Below are positions 37,533-46,793 of a DNA stretch of 64,000 bases, piece by piece. The stretch is from the NCBI GenBank assembly GCA_024809215.1, contig JANUBW010000010.1:248001-312000 (forward strand), read 5' to 3'. Source of the DNA: Niastella sp. OAS944 (GTDB lineage: Bacteria > Bacteroidota > Bacteroidia > Chitinophagales > Chitinophagaceae). Below the pieces are notes generated by a model that saw only the letters and a list, made by a program, of their open reading frames with translations, was not told the DNA's origin and did no database searches. Every line of letters begins with the position of its first letter. The stretch's first letter is position 1. The position numbers and the translations under genes were made by a program.

Positions 37533-37955
37533 ATGGGATGGACAACATTCAACTTTAAAGGCTCACGAACCGACTTTATCAAAGAACATCTTTCATACGA
37601 TCCTGACTGGGCTACGCTCGTCGATCATGCAGTAGTAGGCACCGTTATTTATGCAGCCGTAAGGCTAGGGAAAAAGCATGGCCCTGTACAGGGTAAAGTA
37701 ACCTGCTTGATTTATCTCACTTCAATCGACAATAAGGCCCACAACAATTTTGGGTATAAGGATATGAGCGAGGAAGTAGGGCCTTACGAATGCAACTGCC
37801 CGATGCGAATACTCAACCTATTATCTCCAGTCGAAGAAATATTTAGCGAAGGCTCCAATGGCAGGAAGTGGGCCAGTGAATGGAGATCGCGTTGTGCCGC
37901 CGGAAAAAAAACGAACGGTAAAAACTGCCAACAGCACCTGTATCAAACTTTTTAA
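37533..37955 (+). CDS. Hypothetical protein (DUF6927-like)
   Basis: 140 residues starting MGWTTFNFKGSRTDFIKEHL. It has cysteines in YECNCPMRIL and near the C-terminus that could bind a metal. The start pattern resembles a small family (possibly DUF6927) seen on mobile elements and phages, but I recall this only loosely. Confidence 0.5.
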   Translation: MGWTTFNFKGSRTDFIKEHLSYDPDWATLVDHAVVGTVIYAAVRLGKKHGPVQGKVTCLIYLTSIDNKAHNNFGYKDMSEEVGPYECNCPMRILNLLSPVEEIFSEGSNGRKWASEWRSRCAAGKKTNGKNCQQHLYQTF

Positions 37956-37978
37956 CTAATAGCAATTAATAAGCGCAT

Positions 37979-38161
37979 ATGGCACATGCTGAGGATATAT
38001 CCCGCACCATGTTATGGGATGCAATGTATGAAGCCATTCAGGCGGGCATGGCCGCCGGGATGCAAAATATTAAAACGATAGAGGGAAAGACAATCGAAGA
38101 TTGGATAAAGGAATATATCGTCAATCTGATAGGGACAGAAGAAGACAACGATAGTCAGTAA
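37979..38161 (+). CDS. Small hypothetical protein
   Basis: 60 residues, helical and acidic at the C-terminus. It lies 23 bp after the 140-residue gene and is probably co-transcribed. The call rests on operon-like spacing. Function unknown. Confidence 0.4.
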   Translation: MAHAEDISRTMLWDAMYEAIQAGMAAGMQNIKTIEGKTIEDWIKEYIVNLIGTEEDNDSQ

Positions 38162-38208
38162 ATCTACCTACGTAAAGGAAAGAAATTATTCACCTAAAAT
38201 ATCACATT

Positions 38209-38451
38209 ATGAAACCAGTAAAAATTGTGATTGAAATTAAAAATCACACCATTCAATTTGTTTTTGCAAGTGCAGCTATTCAATATGTCATTATTAATTA
38301 TGATGATTTAGATAAGGGGTTACATCCAATATCGGTGCCGCTGGAACCAGAGATCATACAAGAACCTTTGTTTTCATGTTATGCAGCTAGTGCCGAGGAA
38401 GATGCTCAACAAGCGGAAGTAAGAGAATCATTGAAACGCTTAAACTTTTAA
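38209..38451 (+). CDS. Small hypothetical protein
   Basis: 80 residues. A strand-rich N-terminus (KIVIEIKNHTIQFVFA) is followed by an acidic helix. A good terminator follows 7 bp after the stop, which supports it as the last gene of its transcript. Confidence 0.45.
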   Translation: MKPVKIVIEIKNHTIQFVFASAAIQYVIINYDDLDKGLHPISVPLEPEIIQEPLFSCYAASAEEDAQQAEVRESLKRLNF

Positions 38452-38457
38452 TTTCTC

Positions 38458-38489
38458 GCTGCCGGTTGTATAGAGCCGGCAGCCTTTTT
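38458..38489 (+). terminator. Rho-independent terminator
   Basis: GCTGCCGG and CCGGCAGC form an 8-bp G+C-rich stem with a 10-base loop, followed by C and five T residues. It ends the ardC-side operon. Confidence 0.8.
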
Positions 38490-38534
38490 ATCTGCTTCGA
38501 GTGATCTATTGTATAATAATTAAAAATTAAAACT

Positions 38535-38774
38535 ATGTTACACCATATATGGGAAACCTTATTTTCATCCAAAGAGTATGCGCCATGGTTGATATTTGGC
38601 GGATTAGTCATTCGTTTTATAGTGGGAGGTAATCGCTTTGCCAGGCGAGGCGCTGGCGGTTTACAGCATTTTAGTTCCTATCCAGTAGCACTTTTCGTCA
38701 GGTTTTTTGAATTCATTGCCTCAGTTGCAGGATTAATATTGATTGTTAAGGGGGGATTGCAGCTTATACTTTAA
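38535..38774 (+). CDS. Small membrane protein
   Basis: 79 residues with two hydrophobic segments (WLIFGGLVIRFIVGG and SVAGLILIVKGGL). A Phe/Arg-rich loop lies between them. It stands between a terminator and a convergent XRE gene. Function unknown. Confidence 0.45.
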   Translation: MLHHIWETLFSSKEYAPWLIFGGLVIRFIVGGNRFARRGAGGLQHFSSYPVALFVRFFEFIASVAGLILIVKGGLQLIL

Positions 38775-38797
38775 TTTCCAGCTTTCAATAACGTCAA

Positions 38798-39013
38798 TTA
38801 GAAATCTGTTAGTTTTTTTAAGGGAATGTTTAAGGCACCGGCAATTGCGCATAAGGTGCTCAGCGTAGGGTCATTTTTTGCGTTTTCTATGCGCTGAATG
38901 GTGATTTTTGATAATTCAGCAGTATCAGCAAGCTCCTGCTGAGACATTCCGGCTTTCTCCCTTAGCGCCCGTAGGTGCGGTCCAAAATTTTTAATAATCA
39001 CTTGATTTTTCAC
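38798..39013 (-). CDS. XRE-family mini-regulator
   Basis: 71 residues, essentially a bare XRE HTH: LREKAGMSQQELADTAELS followed by IQRIENAKNDPTL. The start is GTG. It is divergent from the ECF sigma gene, so it may regulate the shared upstream region. Confidence 0.8.
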   Translation of the reverse strand: MKNQVIIKNFGPHLRALREKAGMSQQELADTAELSKITIQRIENAKNDPTLSTLCAIAGALNIPLKKLTDF

Positions 39014-39197
39014 CGCGCCAAAAATCGGCTACTAAAAATAAGATTTGGATACATATATGTATCCAATTTCGTATATTTGTTAGTAAAGTGATGAATTTAT
39101 TTGTTTTTAAAGAGCGTTCCGGACTAAATCACCGGTATGCCTTTATTTGCCTTTCGGCTATTGTATCACAAAAATAATTCATAATAAACCCATCCTG

Positions 39198-39800
39198 ATG
39201 AAACAGCTTTCTAATGAACTGCTGGTTAGCTTTAACGCGGGTAATGCGAATGCTTTTCAAATTGTTTTCGACCATTTTCGCATGCGGATATTCTATTTCG
39301 TGAAGAAATTAGTGAATGACCAGCAGGTCGCCGAGGAAATAACCGCAGATACCTTTGTAAAATTGCACCAGCAGGAAAGGTATTTTTCATCTTTTGACAA
39401 AATTCAAGCGTTTTTATTTATTACTGCGAAAAATGGTTCGTTTGACCTGTTGAAATCTCGTAAAAGAGGTTATGCACTGGAGAAAGAATATATGCTTCTA
39501 AATGGCGATGAAGTCGAAATACCAGTATTTCCTGATACTAACATCGAAGCGGACGTGCTACAGCATATTTACGATGAAATAGAAAAATTGCCACATCGTG
39601 CGAAAATTGTTTTCAAGTTGTTTTATTTGGAGGGATTGAGTCTGGCCGAAATTGCGGGGTTGATGGGGATAAGCGCCCAAACAGTAGCTAATCAGAAAGG
39701 GACCGCCTTAAGAATGCTGCGCATGAAAGTACTGGATATTCGGGCCTTGGTGATATTCCTAATACTTTGGCAAAGCAAGAACTTATTGGGCGGTAATTAA
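39198..39800 (+). CDS. ECF sigma factor of the FecI-like type
   Basis: 200 residues from the ATG at 39198 (an upstream ATG at 39147 would add 17). Region 2 reads FKHFRMRIFYFVKKLV-like (actual FDHFRMRIFYFVKKLVND). Region 4 is LPHRAKIVFKLFYLEGLSLAEIA. It lacks the expected downstream FecR anti-sigma gene; the next gene is convergent. An orphan FecR-like protein lies 9 kb away (49306-50034). Promoters served are unknown. Confidence 0.8.
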   Translation: MKQLSNELLVSFNAGNANAFQIVFDHFRMRIFYFVKKLVNDQQVAEEITADTFVKLHQQERYFSSFDKIQAFLFITAKNGSFDLLKSRKRGYALEKEYMLLNGDEVEIPVFPDTNIEADVLQHIYDEIEKLPHRAKIVFKLFYLEGLSLAEIAGLMGISAQTVANQKGTALRMLRMKVLDIRALVIFLILWQSKNLLGGN

Positions 39801-39814
39801 TCGAGATACCTGTA

Positions 39815-40789
39815 TCACTTATCATCATCCTGCTCCATTCGCTGAAGCAAACACAGCTTTAAATGGTCCAGGAATGGTGTTCTATTCTTTTTTCTCAGTC
39901 TAATTTCTTCGAACGTTTTATGTATAAAACTCAGGTGAACGTTCCAGCATTTACATATCATGTCTGTTAATACCATCGTATTTACGTTACCAAACGCCTT
40001 TATACTGTCCAATGCATAAATTAATTCTGCCAACTGAACTTTTTGAGCCGCCCAGACGAGATTAGTCGCACCCAGTTGCCCTGTATTAGCGGAAGGCTGA
40101 AGAAATTCCATTAACATATCGTATGCTTTGAATCGAGCAAACCGTTGACTCATCGGTGTAGAAAGCCGTGAATCGAGCAAGGCACAATTATCTGCGAGAT
40201 ATTGTTCCTGATGGATGGGCCTCATAAAATACTTATCGTCCAAATAAGTCAATCCTAAACGATAATATCGATATAAGTGCAGGTGGCGTTCAAAATAAGA
40301 CTGAATTCTATGTTTTTCTTTTTCATGGAACTGGGCCGACATTAGCCCCCCAATGGCGGATATGCTGCTTTCAATATGGATTAGACGTAGGTAGAAAATG
40401 AGATGACCAAACACGTCAGGAAGAACCGACTTAAAATAATATATTTCTTCCTCGCTGTTCCCAAATCCCTGTGTTAACACCAACTCGTTCAATTGATGCA
40501 ACGATCGTTTAGTTATATCAATACTTGCTGAAATGTTTTTAAAAGTAAAACCAGTTACATTCAACTGTAGAAGCTGTTGGTGCAGCTTTTCCCGAATCGC
40601 TTCTCCCTGTAGCATAAGGTGCTGATTTATGTGATAGTGATGGGTGTCGGGGAGGGCAAAATACATCAAATCATTGCTTAAGAAAGTGCCAATCAATCCC
40701 CGTAGAGAACTGATCCATTCCCGTTTAGGCTGCTCCAATTCCAGCCACTTGCCAGAAAAAACCGTTGGCGATGGGGGTACTAACGCCAT
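39815..40789 (-). CDS. RteC-family regulator (copy 2)
   Basis: 324 residues with the RteC signatures YYRLGLTYLDDKYF near residue 175 and EEIRLRKKNRTPFLDHL near the C-terminus. Both are shared with copy 1 at 9518. It is divergent from the LytTR response regulator gene, which recalls the RteA/RteB-RteC arrangement of CTnDOT. Two RteC proteins in one element suggest that one regulates a separate promoter, or that two elements have merged. Confidence 0.75.
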   Translation of the reverse strand: MALVPPSPTVFSGKWLELEQPKREWISSLRGLIGTFLSNDLMYFALPDTHHYHINQHLMLQGEAIREKLHQQLLQLNVTGFTFKNISASIDITKRSLHQLNELVLTQGFGNSEEEIYYFKSVLPDVFGHLIFYLRLIHIESSISAIGGLMSAQFHEKEKHRIQSYFERHLHLYRYYRLGLTYLDDKYFMRPIHQEQYLADNCALLDSRLSTPMSQRFARFKAYDMLMEFLQPSANTGQLGATNLVWAAQKVQLAELIYALDSIKAFGNVNTMVLTDMICKCWNVHLSFIHKTFEEIRLRKKNRTPFLDHLKLCLLQRMEQDDDK

Positions 40790-40837
40790 GGTATATGTCT
40801 AAAATGCCATATATTTAAGTAGTAATTATCCTTAACC

Positions 40838-41530
40838 ATGAAAGGGCTAAACACAATGATTGTCGAAGATCAGAGCGCCATCCGGCGTAATATTCGCTCG
40901 ATATTGGAAAAAAGTCCTAACGTCGGTAGTATAAATGAAAGTGCCGGAGTGGTCGAAACGTTGGCCATTTTAAAACAGTACCAACCGGATTTGATGTTGT
41001 TAGACATCCGCTTAAAAGACGGTACTGCTTTCGATCTTCTCAATATTATTGGGCCTTTTAGCTTCAAAATTATTTTTCTCAGCTCTCACCAGGAATATGC
41101 CTTGAAAGCGATCAAGTTTGGGCCGCTGGATTATTTACTTAAGCCAGTGAATACAAATGAGCTACTTGACCTCTTACAGCGGGTAGCGACAAACTTTACT
41201 GGTAAAGAAAAAAACATCATCGTCCTTTCTGATGCTGATTGTTTGCATGTAGTAAAAATTGACGATATAATGTATTGTCATAGTGATAATGGGTATACAA
41301 CGTTTTACTTATCGAATGGTCAGGCCATACTAACGTCTCAACATCTCAAGGCATATGAAGACAGCCTTCCCAAAAATGTGTTTATTCGCCCCCATAAATC
41401 CTATTTAATTAACTATCACTATTTGCAAAAATATCGCAAAGATGGTTTTTTAATTTTACGTGACGGAATGGAAATCCCTCTGGCCAGTAGAAAAAAAGAA
41501 AGTATTCTGGAATATATCAACAATTTGTAA
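40838..41530 (+). CDS. LytTR-family response regulator
   Basis: 230 residues: receiver domain (acidic pocket ED at about 10-11, phospho-acceptor Asp56 in LMLLDIRLKDG, Lys in LLKPVN) and a C-terminal LytTR DNA-binding domain (IMYCHSDNGYTTFYL, then RPHKSYLINYHYL). It is followed 21 bp later by its likely sensor kinase. Confidence 0.9.
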   Translation: MKGLNTMIVEDQSAIRRNIRSILEKSPNVGSINESAGVVETLAILKQYQPDLMLLDIRLKDGTAFDLLNIIGPFSFKIIFLSSHQEYALKAIKFGPLDYLLKPVNTNELLDLLQRVATNFTGKEKNIIVLSDADCLHVVKIDDIMYCHSDNGYTTFYLSNGQAILTSQHLKAYEDSLPKNVFIRPHKSYLINYHYLQKYRKDGFLILRDGMEIPLASRKKESILEYINNL

Positions 41531-41551
41531 ATAAATATCCAAGTAACCGCT

Positions 41552-43468
41552 ATGCGACACTTTCTTTTTTTACTTGTTGTATTTGCAGCCTGTCAGCAAA
41601 CGAATAAAATTGGACCAGCATCTCAGACAAACCTAGATACAATAACTCGTCGAATATACAAAACGGTAGAGGCCCATTGGGATAAGGATCTGTGGGATTC
41701 CGCGGGACTATATTTGAACCAGGTGAGAGATAGTGTGCAAAAATTAAATTATGGCAAGCTAAATTATATGTGGAACCTATGTAAATCCCAACAGGCAACT
41801 ATTGAAGGTTTATATGATAGTTCTACTTATTATTTTAATACTGCTTTACAGTTTGGCAACTTCAAAGGAATTCGTACCAAAGACAGCATACATTTTTATT
41901 TAGTCTGGCAGCATTTGCTCAAAAAACAGCAGTTGTATGATAGTGCCATCCATCCCCTTAATCAGGCTTACAATATCGCCATATTACGAGACTCCACATA
42001 TCTAGCTTCAATTTGTTACGAATTAGCTCATGCATACATATCATTTGAAGACTTACCTAACACATACAAATATTTAACACAAGCCTGGAAACTCAAAGAC
42101 AAAGAACCAGGACAAATCAATCAAATCGCACGGTTGTTTGTCGACTATTATGAAGCCATGAATGATATGGATTCAGCAAGTTATTTTTTGAATGCCTACG
42201 GCAATCTTCCTGGTGACGTAAGTCGGCAACCCATTTCCCGTGCCGGTTGGTACGAAACGGTAGGCGTACATTTATTAAAGAAAGGCAGATTTAAGGAAGG
42301 GTTGCAAAGCTTGTTGATGGGAAAAAAGATTAGAGATAGTGTGGGAAACCGCAGCGGTTACACCTATAACAACTTGGGCGAAGCATATAGGCAGTTAGGT
42401 CAGTTTGACGAAGCCTACGACTACATTGATTCCGCCATACTACTTGGCCAGAAGATAAAAAACTATCATCTTTTAGAACTAGCCTGGCGAACTAAATCGG
42501 AAGTGTATTTGAAACAAGATCACTTGAGGAATGCATATACGGCGTTAGATTCTTCCCATACTGCTTACATGTTGCTAATGGATTCATCACTTCGCAATCA
42601 TGCGCGAGAAGTGGAAACGAAATATGCAGTCCGTGAAAAAGATAACCAAATTAAGACCTTGGAGCAAAGCAATGAGGCTAATGTGAAAATTAGAAATCAG
42701 CAACGTTTGTTGATGGCGGGAATGATAATCGGAGGTTTGTTGTTAGGAACCATTGGACTATTATTATGGAATAGAAGAAAGTTAGAAATGCAGCGAGCTG
42801 AGACAGTTCTTAAACAACAGTTATTTCGCACACAGATGGAGCCACATTTTTTGTACAATTTTATGTCTGTCATACAAAGTTTTATTTGGCATAGCGAACC
42901 GGAAATAGCAGCCGATTATCTGAATAAATTTTCACGCTTGATGAGGTTGAATTTCGCTAATTCCCAAAATGACTTAGTTAGCCTACACGATGAGGTAGAG
43001 GCACTGGAGAATTTTTTATCTCTTCAGCAACTCCTGCACGATAGAAAATTTGACTATCACATTGAAACCTCCCTCCCTCATGATGCAGTGTTGGTTCCCC
43101 CAATGATTATCCAGCCGTTCGTTGAAAATGCAATCATGAATGGATTTGCAAATACTGAAAAGGGAGGCATGATAAACATTGCCTTAAAAACCGTAGATAA
43201 TTTTGTTTATTGTCTAATTGAAGATAATGGTCAGGGTTTTGCCAATGGCTTTAGAGTAAAACCAAGTTCAACAGTAATTACCCAGAAGCGATTAAATATT
43301 CTATCTCGTCAGACGGGGCGCAAGGCGAAGTTGTCTGTTATTGATCGCAGCCGGAGTAAGGAGGGGCATGGTGTAAGGGTTGAAATTTGGATGCCATACA
43401 TGCAAAGGCCGTCACCTGCATACGAAAAGTTTCCTGGTGGAGTTCTGGAGCGAAATTTCACAACTTAA
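41552..43468 (+). CDS. LytS-type sensor histidine kinase with TPR sensor domain
   Basis: 638 residues. The N-terminus has a lipobox-like end (VVFAAC at about residue 13), then about 350 residues of tetratricopeptide-type helices outside the cytoplasm. A transmembrane helix at about 385-408 follows. The kinase part has the His-kinase box MEPHFLYNFMSVIQSF and the ATPase N box QPFVENAI, then EDNGQGF. With the upstream LytTR regulator it forms a two-component pair. The signal is unknown. Confidence 0.9.
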   Translation: MRHFLFLLVVFAACQQTNKIGPASQTNLDTITRRIYKTVEAHWDKDLWDSAGLYLNQVRDSVQKLNYGKLNYMWNLCKSQQATIEGLYDSSTYYFNTALQFGNFKGIRTKDSIHFYLVWQHLLKKQQLYDSAIHPLNQAYNIAILRDSTYLASICYELAHAYISFEDLPNTYKYLTQAWKLKDKEPGQINQIARLFVDYYEAMNDMDSASYFLNAYGNLPGDVSRQPISRAGWYETVGVHLLKKGRFKEGLQSLLMGKKIRDSVGNRSGYTYNNLGEAYRQLGQFDEAYDYIDSAILLGQKIKNYHLLELAWRTKSEVYLKQDHLRNAYTALDSSHTAYMLLMDSSLRNHAREVETKYAVREKDNQIKTLEQSNEANVKIRNQQRLLMAGMIIGGLLLGTIGLLLWNRRKLEMQRAETVLKQQLFRTQMEPHFLYNFMSVIQSFIWHSEPEIAADYLNKFSRLMRLNFANSQNDLVSLHDEVEALENFLSLQQLLHDRKFDYHIETSLPHDAVLVPPMIIQPFVENAIMNGFANTEKGGMINIALKTVDNFVYCLIEDNGQGFANGFRVKPSSTVITQKRLNILSRQTGRKAKLSVIDRSRSKEGHGVRVEIWMPYMQRPSPAYEKFPGGVLERNFTT

Positions 43469-43506
43469 TATTTTCGCCTATTGTTAAGTCTTGATCTGGT
43501 AAAAAT

Positions 43507-43531
43507 GGAAACCGGACGCCTCCCGGTTTCC
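43507..43531 (-). terminator. Hairpin terminator, best fit on the minus strand
   Basis: GGAAACCGG and CCGGTTTCC form a perfect 9-bp stem with a 7-base loop. On the minus strand it is followed by ATTTTT, so it can end the leftward 75-residue gene. It may also act as a stabiliser at the end of the kinase transcript. Confidence 0.6.
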
Positions 43532-43680
43532 AACCTTAAACCTTACATCTAGAAACCAATGCCCGGAAGCCCGGATAATATAGAAACAGTCGAAGCCTAA
43601 ATATTACCACGGAAAAGACGATTTTCTTTTAAATAAAACAACAGCGGCAGGTGACTATGTTAGTTAGTTGCTGATGAATC

Positions 43681-43908
43681 TCATTCGAAAACCCTATAAG
43701 TTTTACTCAGGGTATTATCAAAATCTTTGCGAAGCTGTTGTGCATCTGTTTTAAAAGATTCTCGAATATTCCTTTTCTTAATTGCATCTATCGCCTCATC
43801 AAAAATGGAACTTTGACTGAATAATGCAACCACGCTTGCTACAAAACTGACATGGTAAGAAAACCTTTTTTCAGTGTTTATTTTATAGGATTGTAAATAT
43901 TTCATCAT
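43681..43908 (-). CDS. Small hypothetical protein
   Basis: 75 residues. A possible short amphipathic or hydrophobic stretch (SFVASVVALFS) is followed by a charged helical tail. It is bounded by minus-strand terminators on both sides, which supports a separate transcript. Function unknown. Confidence 0.4.
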   Translation of the reverse strand: MMKYLQSYKINTEKRFSYHVSFVASVVALFSQSSIFDEAIDAIKKRNIRESFKTDAQQLRKDFDNTLSKTYRVFE

Positions 43909-43922
43909 ATGTGCATACGATT

Positions 43923-43955
43923 AAAAAAAGAAGCCGTCTCAGTTCCTTTTGAGAC
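43923..43955 (-). terminator. Minus-strand hairpin with U-tract
   Basis: GTCTCA (43936-43941) and TGAGAC (43950-43955) form a short stem. Read leftward it is followed by GGCTTC and seven T residues. It could end transcripts from the 44286-45863 gene. The remaining 43956-44285 is A+T-rich and holds only a repeat (44099). Confidence 0.5.
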
Positions 43956-44098
43956 AACTTCGACAACATTCACTAATAAAGTAAATGAAATAACCCATTA
44001 TATTTGATAACCCTTTAGAGAAAGGGTATATCTCAAATTACAACTATTATTAAAACACCTCATTGATTATTTTGAACCAAAAAAAATCAAGTTTATTA

Positions 44099-44129
44099 TA
44101 GTGCAATACATTTGTTGTACAGATTTGCA
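44099..44129. repeat. 31-bp imperfect direct repeat, copy 1
   Basis: TAGTGCA....TTTG.TGT.CAGATTTGCA matches the copy at 45953-45983 at 25 of 31 positions. The two copies lie just outside both ends of the 525-residue gene. Confidence 0.5.
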
Positions 44130-44285
44130 ATTTGCCTTCGACTTACCCAACAATAACAAATTTAGGATCATATGTCTTGGATTTTAAACCGATAAGATCG
44201 CCTTCAAAGAATACGAATAAGCTTCTGTTACGTGTATTCTTAAGTGTGCATAGCATCATGGCAGAGGATATTTCCCGATATTTCT

Positions 44286-45863
44286 TTACTTGTTGGAAAT
44301 CTCATCCTTATGCAGGGGCTCAGGTGATCCTTCTAAACATTTTTTTGCGGCCGTTGTTAAACTTCCCCCTTTAACAGATTCATCAGTTTCTTCCCAAATT
44401 TTGAGACCAATTTTTCCTGATTTACCAAAAAAAATAAAAGTCTCTGCATTAGAACGAATTCTAGCTTGGAGCGATGCTTTTTTTATTGACAGATGTGGAG
44501 CATTATTTCTTAACTCATCAATAATCTCGTCTAAAGTTTTTGCGGTTCCGCACTCGTTTAAAAATTTCTTCACATAGAAAAGAGCACTATGAAATTCATT
44601 GCAAAAGAAAACGATATTATCTTGATCATCAATTGACAACTCAAGTTCATTTAACAGGAGAATTTTGCAAAAATGGGTAATTCGGTTAATTTGATCCGGA
44701 TCTTCAGTTGCTGTGTATAATTTCACTACATGATCCAAGCTCAATAAATATTTACTGTCTCTTTTTTCACAGGTAGTCTTAATAATAAATTCAAAGAATT
44801 TGTTCCAATCATATAAGCTGAGTAAATCATTTTTGACAAAGTAAACAGCGCTTAAATTCTTACGGCCGCCAAGTGTACCGATTGCCTCACATAGTAATGA
44901 GTGACTAGATTGCAACATGACCCTCAATATTCTTGAATAAAATCCATCATTAAAATTTACACCCTCAGCAGTATTCAATTTGATGGTGTAGTCTTTGTTG
45001 AGAATAATAAAGTCGGAGTCGGGGTGATAATGATGGGGTGCATGCAGAAACAGAAAAGAAAATAACCATGAATATAATTTTATATATAGTTCCACATCTC
45101 TTTTTCGCCGGTACAAGGCCGAATTGATGTTTTTGGGATTGGCAAAATACGAAAGGAATACCTGCTTGTATTTATCACTGAAGACAAGGCCATTTTGAAT
45201 AAGCAAATCTATGAGTTGAAAAAAACGAATTGTGCCATCTGTGTTGAGCACACATTCAGGATTAAATAGGTTCGTGCCGGGACCTTTTTTACTAAATAGC
45301 TGTACCGCTTTATCATACATTTTAGAAATAGTATGCTCTTCATCATGTTTCACAGCGGAGATGAATTTGAAAATGCACATATCGAGATCTAATAATTCGT
45401 TTGCACATTTCTTCTTCTTGGGAGCTATATTTTGACTCCAAATTGTTTTGTAAACCACACCAAACATATCACGAACCGGTATTGTTCCATTTAGTTCCGC
45501 GGTAAGGAGGTTTAGACTTTTTCTACTAATTCCCAGGATAGAAACAGCCAAAAGCTGACAAAACATTATCTTTTGTATCGGGGTTGACTTTTGTATGGCG
45601 GGATGAATATGGGCTTCGCTTTCATTTTGTCTTAAAAGGTATTTCGCACAGATGGTCGCTAATTCTAAATCAGTTGTAATACTACAACCCTTTAGCGTTC
45701 TAAATGTGTGATGTGTTTGCCAGTAGCCAATTATTTGCTGTAACGTGAGTAGGCCATAAAAGGAACACAAACATTTGGCACGGTGACTCATTGTTTCTAT
45801 TAAAGCCAATTTCTCTAAACTCATATTAATTGAGCTAGAATAACTTTGTGACAGTGTAGTCAT
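44286..45863 (-). CDS. Large orphan protein with a possible C-terminal winged helix
   Basis: 525 residues from the ATG at 45863 (a TTG at 45890 would add 9). It is mostly helical, with a basic spot (APKKKKCANE). Near the C-terminus, TLDEIIDELRNN followed by SLQARIRSNAETFIFFGKSG has the pattern of HARE/winged-helix domains found in transcription and restriction proteins. It is monocistronic and A+T-rich, flanked by an imperfect direct repeat. It may be a defence or regulatory cargo gene. No family recognised. Confidence 0.5.
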   Translation of the reverse strand: MTTLSQSYSSSINMSLEKLALIETMSHRAKCLCSFYGLLTLQQIIGYWQTHHTFRTLKGCSITTDLELATICAKYLLRQNESEAHIHPAIQKSTPIQKIMFCQLLAVSILGISRKSLNLLTAELNGTIPVRDMFGVVYKTIWSQNIAPKKKKCANELLDLDMCIFKFISAVKHDEEHTISKMYDKAVQLFSKKGPGTNLFNPECVLNTDGTIRFFQLIDLLIQNGLVFSDKYKQVFLSYFANPKNINSALYRRKRDVELYIKLYSWLFSFLFLHAPHHYHPDSDFIILNKDYTIKLNTAEGVNFNDGFYSRILRVMLQSSHSLLCEAIGTLGGRKNLSAVYFVKNDLLSLYDWNKFFEFIIKTTCEKRDSKYLLSLDHVVKLYTATEDPDQINRITHFCKILLLNELELSIDDQDNIVFFCNEFHSALFYVKKFLNECGTAKTLDEIIDELRNNAPHLSIKKASLQARIRSNAETFIFFGKSGKIGLKIWEETDESVKGGSLTTAAKKCLEGSPEPLHKDEISNK

Positions 45864-45952
45864 AAATATATTGTTCCTTTTAATCAACAAATATCAAAAA
45901 TGTCTTTTAAAAATAAAATTGACCAAACTCAATATATAATTAATTTCTATTT

Positions 45953-45983
45953 TAGTGCAGTGATTTTGCTGTGCAGATTTGCA
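45953..45983. repeat. 31-bp imperfect direct repeat, copy 2
   Basis: Second copy of the element at 44099-44129, about 90 bp upstream of the start of the 525-residue gene. It could be an insertion footprint or an operator pair. Confidence 0.5.
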
Positions 45984-46108
45984 GACTTGGGCACTCAAAT
46001 ATTTAAATTGCTGTCGACTGAATCAATATATGCTTGAAAAAGCGATTTATGTAACTTCTTTCAAAAATATCATGTGAATTTTTATCTTATTCTTGATAGC
46101 TGTATTTA

Positions 46109-46393
46109 ATGTATGGTGAGAGATACTTTTCCGTTATGAACGAAATGCATTTTGAATTTGAGTCAGGAAAATTAATTGGCAAGATATGTCCCCATCATAA
46201 AGGGTTTCCGCCAAGGGACTTCCATGTTTACAGGTATTGGAACGGTAAGCTCAACACTGGCGTGGGATGGTATTACGACGGCCAACTGATTGAGATAGAA
46301 AACCAAGGATGGCGGTTGGAGGGTTCTGTTTTTAGCCCCTACAAGGATCAGATAGTGGAAAGATTGTTGTCATTTAAATGGGAAGACAGTTGA
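46109..46393 (+). CDS. Small hypothetical protein
   Basis: 94 residues (the ATG at 46136 gives 85). It is aromatic- and Gly-rich with strand-like repeats (GKLNTGVGWYYDGQLIE). There is no signal. The following 200 bp up to 46598 hold nothing I recognise. Confidence 0.4.
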   Translation: MYGERYFSVMNEMHFEFESGKLIGKICPHHKGFPPRDFHVYRYWNGKLNTGVGWYYDGQLIEIENQGWRLEGSVFSPYKDQIVERLLSFKWEDS

Positions 46394-46598
46394 TTTTCCC
46401 AGGAGTTTCCGTCATTGGCTTGCGTCAGTCCAATTGAAATCCGCTATTCCAAGTTTCACTGCACTAGCTGAGTGAATCAGCCAGTACATGGCCGACGGTC
46501 TTGTAAGCATGCACGAGCATACATGTTGCACACTGCCGCAGATTAATAATTAAATCACCTTTTTTCAAGGAAATTCTCTGACTTGGCACAAAGGTCAG

Positions 46599-46793
46599 TC
46601 AGTGATTACTTTTAGCGCGACCCCGAAGATATTCTTCGACTTTTTCCCGATTTTCACCTACCTCGCTTACTGCCTTTTTTACTTCGTCGGTCGATACGCC
46701 CAATTTTTCTGCGATATGTTGTAGCTCATACTCTTCGTTAATATTCACGCGGTTACGATCACGTGCGCCGCGATCTTCTTTATTATCTGGCAT
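46599..46793 (-). CDS. DUF3606-family small protein
   Basis: 64 residues: an acidic/basic N-terminus (DRGARDRNRVNINEEYE), then ELQHIAEKLGVSTDEVKKAV. This is the DUF3606 pattern of small stress-associated proteins. It is divergent from the LigD gene, with the two starts about 120 bp apart. Function unknown. Confidence 0.7.
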   Translation of the reverse strand: MPDNKEDRGARDRNRVNINEEYELQHIAEKLGVSTDEVKKAVSEVGENREKVEEYLRGRAKSNH

